Below are positions 61,398 through 64,000 of a stretch of DNA of 64,000 bases, in pieces. The translations under genes and the position numbers were made by a program. The stretch comes from Phytomonospora endophytica (lineage in GTDB: Bacteria; Actinomycetota; Actinomycetes; Mycobacteriales; Micromonosporaceae). The notes beneath the pieces were generated by a model. The model was not told the DNA's origin. It did not search any database and was given only the letters and a program-made list of their open reading frames with translations. Location: the NCBI RefSeq assembly GCF_014202425.1, contig NZ_JACHGT010000005.1:62001-126000 (forward strand), given 5' to 3'. Each line of letters begins with the position of its first letter. Positions within the stretch are counted from its first letter, which is position 1.

Positions 61398-61949
61398 CTA
61401 GCCGCAGCCGCTCGGCACACCCTTGTCGAGGGGCCGCAGCTGCTGCTTGACGATCTTGGAGAAGGCCTGTGCCCACTCGCCCGACCCGTTCCCGTCACCG
61501 GGCACGGTCAGCGCGACGGGCACCTGCCGGTCGACGGTCGTCCAGACCGCGGCGCCGGTGCCGGGGCGCTGTACCCAGCACACACCGTCCATCGGGTACA
61601 CCGTCTCGGTCGGCTCGATCTTCGGGGCGTCGACACCGCAGACGAGGGTCACCGCGGGGTCTCCGAATGCGGCGGCCTGTTCGGCGCCTTCGGTGACGGG
61701 GCGGCGGGGCTGAGTGTGCGCGGTGTCCGGAAGCTTGGCCAGAAGGGCACGGCAGGCGACGGCCTGATCTTCGTCGAGGGAGGGGAGCGTGACCGCTACG
61801 GGTTCACTCGACACCGGCGCGGGTTCGTCCTCCAGCGGCGGCGCGGCGTTGCTGACGAGGACGAAAACGCCGACCGCCGCGACGATGGCCACGGGAATCG
61901 CGATGAGCGTGGCGAGTCGTGCGGCGCCCCGCGTGACCGTGTCGGCCAC
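61398..61949 (-). CDS. DUF3515 family membrane-anchored protein
   Basis: 183 residues. One N-terminal helix (ATLIAIPVAIVAAVGVFVLV), a Pro/Glu-rich linker and an extracytoplasmic domain with conserved Cys (VACRALLAKLPD, VTLVCGVDAP, DGVCWVQRPG, VPSGCG) that could form two disulfides. Unknown function, but strongly conserved in this position next to thiL in actinobacteria. GTG 61949 with AAGGAG that overlaps the stop of the Lrp-like gene, so the two are one operon. Confidence 0.9.
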   Translation of the reverse strand: MADTVTRGAARLATLIAIPVAIVAAVGVFVLVSNAAPPLEDEPAPVSSEPVAVTLPSLDEDQAVACRALLAKLPDTAHTQPRRPVTEGAEQAAAFGDPAVTLVCGVDAPKIEPTETVYPMDGVCWVQRPGTGAAVWTTVDRQVPVALTVPGDGNGSGEWAQAFSKIVKQQLRPLDKGVPSGCG

Positions 61950-61960
61950 GGGTCACTCCT

Positions 61961-62194
61961 TCACAAATGGACGACAGAGCAAGTCAAGGTCCGGGTGATG
62001 CCCGGTACCTGCTGCACTTTACTGACGACCATGTGCCCCAACTCGTCGACGGTGCGCGCCTCTGTGAGCACCACGACGTCGTAGGGCCCGGTGACCGCGT
62101 CCACTTTGACCACGCCGGTGATTTCCTTGATCGTGGTGGCGACGTCGCGCGCCTTGCCCACCTCGGTCTGAATAAGGATGTACGCCTGGACCAC
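61961..62194 (-). CDS. Lrp/AsnC ligand-binding (RAM) domain protein without HTH
   Basis: 77 residues: VQAYILIQTEVGKARDVATT, GPYDVVVLTEARTVDELGHM and QQVPGITRTLTC. This is a stand-alone RAM/SAM domain, which in other bacteria oligomerises and binds amino acids but cannot bind DNA by itself. GTG 62194 with AAGGAG 7 nt upstream. Upstream of and coupled to DUF3515. Confidence 0.9.
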   Translation of the reverse strand: MVQAYILIQTEVGKARDVATTIKEITGVVKVDAVTGPYDVVVLTEARTVDELGHMVVSKVQQVPGITRTLTCSVVHL

Positions 62195-62377
62195 AACACG
62201 ACTCCTTAACACGTAACACGCAAGACACGCGCTCGGCTTTGAGCGAAACTACCGCAACGGGAGCCGGTGTCCAGGGGGACACGGGGGCCGTAGGCGAGGG
62301 CGCGCGGCGCGCCCGGCCGCACTTCGGGTGTTCCCCGGTTGACACTAAGCTATGCGCGGGCTACAGGAGGAGACGAG

Positions 62378-63343
62378 ATGACGGTGGCGCAGACCGGCGA
62401 GTTCGGCCTGATCGAGCGGGTGACCCGGCGTCTGGCGATCCCCGCCCAGAACGGTGCCGACGCCGACTGCCTCCTCGGCCCCGGCGACGACGCGGCGGTC
62501 GTCCGCGCGCCCGACGGCCGGGTGGTGGCCTGCACCGACGTCCTCGTCGAGGGACGCCACTTCCGCCGCGACTGGTCCACCGCCACCGACGTCGGCCATC
62601 GCGCCGCCGCCGCGAACCTCGCCGACATCGCCGCCATGGGCGCCCGGCCCACCGCGCTGCTCATCGGCTTCTGCACCCCGCGCGATCTGCCCGTCGAGTG
62701 GGCCGAGGAGTTCGCCGACGGCATGGCCGCCGAGGCCGCGCTGGTCGGCGCCTCGGTGGTCGGGGGCGACACCGTGGCCAGTCCGTCGCTGACCATCGCG
62801 GTCACCGCGCTCGGTGACCTCCAGCGCCGGGAGCCCGTCACGCGCGCGGGCGCGCGCCCCGGCGACATCGTCGCCATGGCGGGCCGGCTCGGCTGGGCCG
62901 CCGCGGGCTACACGATCCTGTCGCGCGGATTCCGTTCACCGGGAGCGCTGGTCAACGCCTTCCGCCGCCCGGAGGTGCCCTACGCCGCCGGGATCCTGGC
63001 CGCCGAGCTGGGCGCGACGGCGATGATCGACGTCTCCGACGGGATGCTCGCCGACGTCGGCCACATCGCGGCCGCCTCGGGTGTGCACATCGACCTGCGC
63101 CGGGCGAACTTCACGCTGCCCCGGCAGATGGCCGACTCGGCCAACGCGCTGGGCGTCGACCCATACGAATGGATCTTCACCGGTGGTGAGGATCACGCGC
63201 TGGTGGCGACCTTCCCACCCGACGTGATGCTCGGCGGTGAGTGGGCCGAGATCGGCGTGGTCCGCGCGGGGGAGGGCGTCACGGTCGACGGAACGCGCTG
63301 GACGCGCTCGGCCGCGGGGTGGGACCACTTCCGGCAGGAATGA
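62378..63343 (+). CDS. thiL: Thiamine-monophosphate kinase
   Basis: 321 residues of the PurM/AIRS fold. Motifs: LGPGDDAAVVRA, TDVLVEGRHFRRDWS, ANLADIAAMGARP, VVGGDTVASP, DVSDGMLADVGHIA and FTGGEDHALVATFP. It phosphorylates TMP to thiamine diphosphate, the cofactor used among others by the decarboxylase at 27741. ATG 62378 with GGAGGAG upstream. TTGACA at 62339 may be its -35. Confidence 0.95.
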   Translation: MTVAQTGEFGLIERVTRRLAIPAQNGADADCLLGPGDDAAVVRAPDGRVVACTDVLVEGRHFRRDWSTATDVGHRAAAANLADIAAMGARPTALLIGFCTPRDLPVEWAEEFADGMAAEAALVGASVVGGDTVASPSLTIAVTALGDLQRREPVTRAGARPGDIVAMAGRLGWAAAGYTILSRGFRSPGALVNAFRRPEVPYAAGILAAELGATAMIDVSDGMLADVGHIAAASGVHIDLRRANFTLPRQMADSANALGVDPYEWIFTGGEDHALVATFPPDVMLGGEWAEIGVVRAGEGVTVDGTRWTRSAAGWDHFRQE

Positions 63344-63420
63344 CCGGCAAGGCGGGGGAGGCGTGGCCATGGCCCGCGGCCCCTGTCCGGCGGGAAACCC
63401 CGTCCGCCGGGCACGAAAAA

Positions 63421-63442
63421 GCCGGGCCCCGAGGGGCCCGGC
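63421..63442 (-). terminator. Intrinsic terminator of rpmB
   Basis: GCCGGGCCCC / GGGGCCCGGC perfect 10-bp stem with a 2-nt centre, followed on the minus strand by TTTTTC, 22 nt past the rpmB stop. Confidence 0.9.
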
Positions 63443-63464
63443 GATAAGTTTCGCGGGTCGCGCT

Positions 63465-63659
63465 CTATGCGCGGGCGACCTTACCGGCCTTCAGGCAGGA
63501 CGAGCACAGCTTCACCTTGCGCTTGTTGTCCCCGCCGGCCACGTTGGTGCGCACGACCTGGATGTTCGGGTTCCACCGACGACGCGTCCGACGGTGCGAG
63601 TGGGACACGTTGTTGCCGAAGCCGGGGCCCTTGCCGCAGACATCGCACCTGCTGGACAT
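63465..63659 (-). CDS. rpmB: 50S ribosomal protein L28
   Basis: 64 residues with two Cys pairs ([11 protein letters not shown] and CSSCLKAG), the zinc-binding C+ form, and the typical [18 protein letters not shown]. The presence of the C+ form implies a Zur-type C- paralogue might exist elsewhere. It is divergent from the partial gene at the right edge. Confidence 0.97.
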   Translation of the reverse strand: MSSRCDVCGKGPGFGNNVSHSHRRTRRRWNPNIQVVRTNVAGGDNKRKVKLCSSCLKAGKVARA

Positions 63660-63851
63660 GATGAACGCACTCCTGAGTGTTGACGTAGATCTTGATCGCC
63701 CACACAGGGGCAGCCTGGGAAGCCTACCTGAGAGTCACCGTCCACCGCCAAACGGGGGTGGTGTAGAAGGTGTCACGCTCACGTACGCTGGCAGCGACGT
63801 TACCGCAGGCGTCCATGAGCGACGGTACCCCCTCCGGAAAGTTTGCCCCTG

Positions 63852-64000
63852 ATGACCTACCCGCAGCAGCCCGACGAGGAGTCGTCGGAGGACACCCAGG
63901 CAATCCACCGTCAGCAGGAGCAGGAGGATCCGGTCTCGCCGTTCGGGCCCGCGCCCGACCCGCAGCAGGCCGCTCCGCAGCCGGTGGATCCCTTCGCGCC
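63852..64000 (+). CDS. Start of a Gln/Pro-rich protein (truncated by window)
   Basis: ATG 63852 opens a frame with ~100% GC3 (MTYPQQPDEESSEDTQAIHR and on), acidic then Gln/Pro-rich (FGPAPDPQQAAPQ), typical of a disordered cytoplasmic N-terminus ahead of a membrane domain. An ATG at 63816 in another frame has no codon bias. The identity cannot be told from ~49 residues. Confidence 0.6.
   Translation, partial: MTYPQQPDEESSEDTQAIHRQQEQEDPVSPFGPAPDPQQAAPQPVDPFA

Noticed and set aside
63816-63851. Alternative start for the right-edge gene at ATG 63816
   Set aside because: It opens a different frame without GC3 bias; the frame from ATG 63852 has nearly all codons ending in G or C.

Overview
The window is about 70% G+C with very strong GC3 bias, GTG and TTG starts, many 4-nt start/stop overlaps and several apparently leaderless genes, so it comes from a high-GC actinomycete. 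F420 biosynthesis (cofC), an HU protein with a lysine/alanine-rich tail, MutT1-like and Lrp-RAM genes, and ESX-type small proteins all fit. The block from about 33 to 64 kb follows the order known from Mycobacterium tuberculosis Rv2975-Rv2993 (FAH hydrolase, gltX, IclR, leuCD, hupB, mutT1, ppk, cofC/fbiD, gpsA, DUF3515, thiL). A Micromonosporales or Glycomycetales relative is my guess; the genus cannot be read from this window.

Layout. 1-10.9 kb: a heterodimeric ABC exporter (one subunit cut by the window edge), DUF2254 and ABA4-like membrane proteins, an HxlR-controlled oxidoreductase/haloalkane dehalogenase operon, a Na+/H+ antiporter, an SMR exporter and a tyrosine phosphatase. 10.9-12.5 kb: a gene-free stretch built of irregularly spaced repeats. 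12.5-19.5 kb: YigZ, a GntR-controlled amidohydrolase, a TetR-controlled secreted esterase with two operators, a NUDIX hydrolase and a two-gene ESX/type VII-like substrate pair. 19.5-26 kb: AhpC-AhpD, PRPP synthetase, citramalate synthase behind a Leu/Ile leader-peptide attenuator, and a membrane-protein/lipase pair. 26-34 kb: a coupled P450 and thiamine-diphosphate decarboxylase, an HbpS-SenS-SenR haem-sensing set, and an ECF41-type sigma factor with a flavin oxidoreductase.

34-64 kb: the conserved core block, interrupted by accessory DNA at 36.7-49.3 kb. The insert holds a tripartite tricarboxylate transporter (TctABC), an extra divergent TctC next to a CitA/CitB-type two-component system, an OYE/MarR pair with a 26-codon micro-ORF, a tRNA-Glu duplication, two small proteins with CRP-like sites upstream, a 600-residue orphan membrane protein and tRNA-Gln. 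A stand-alone mraY lies between hupB and mutT1, and the ddl gene normally found between gpsA and DUF3515 is missing.

Functional themes: branched-chain amino-acid synthesis (cimA, leuC, leuD, IclR regulator), peroxide and haem stress (AhpCD, HbpS-SenSR), cell-envelope precursors (mraY, plsC, gpsA), polyphosphate and nucleotide housekeeping (ppk, MutT1, prs), glutamate/glutamine decoding (gltX, two tRNA-Glu, tRNA-Gln), and several one-enzyme catabolic operons each beside its own regulator. The best leads for new biology are the cimA attenuator, the 10.9-12.3 kb repeat array, the CRP-flanked small proteins between the tRNAs, the decarboxylase-P450 pair and the orphan ESX-like pair.
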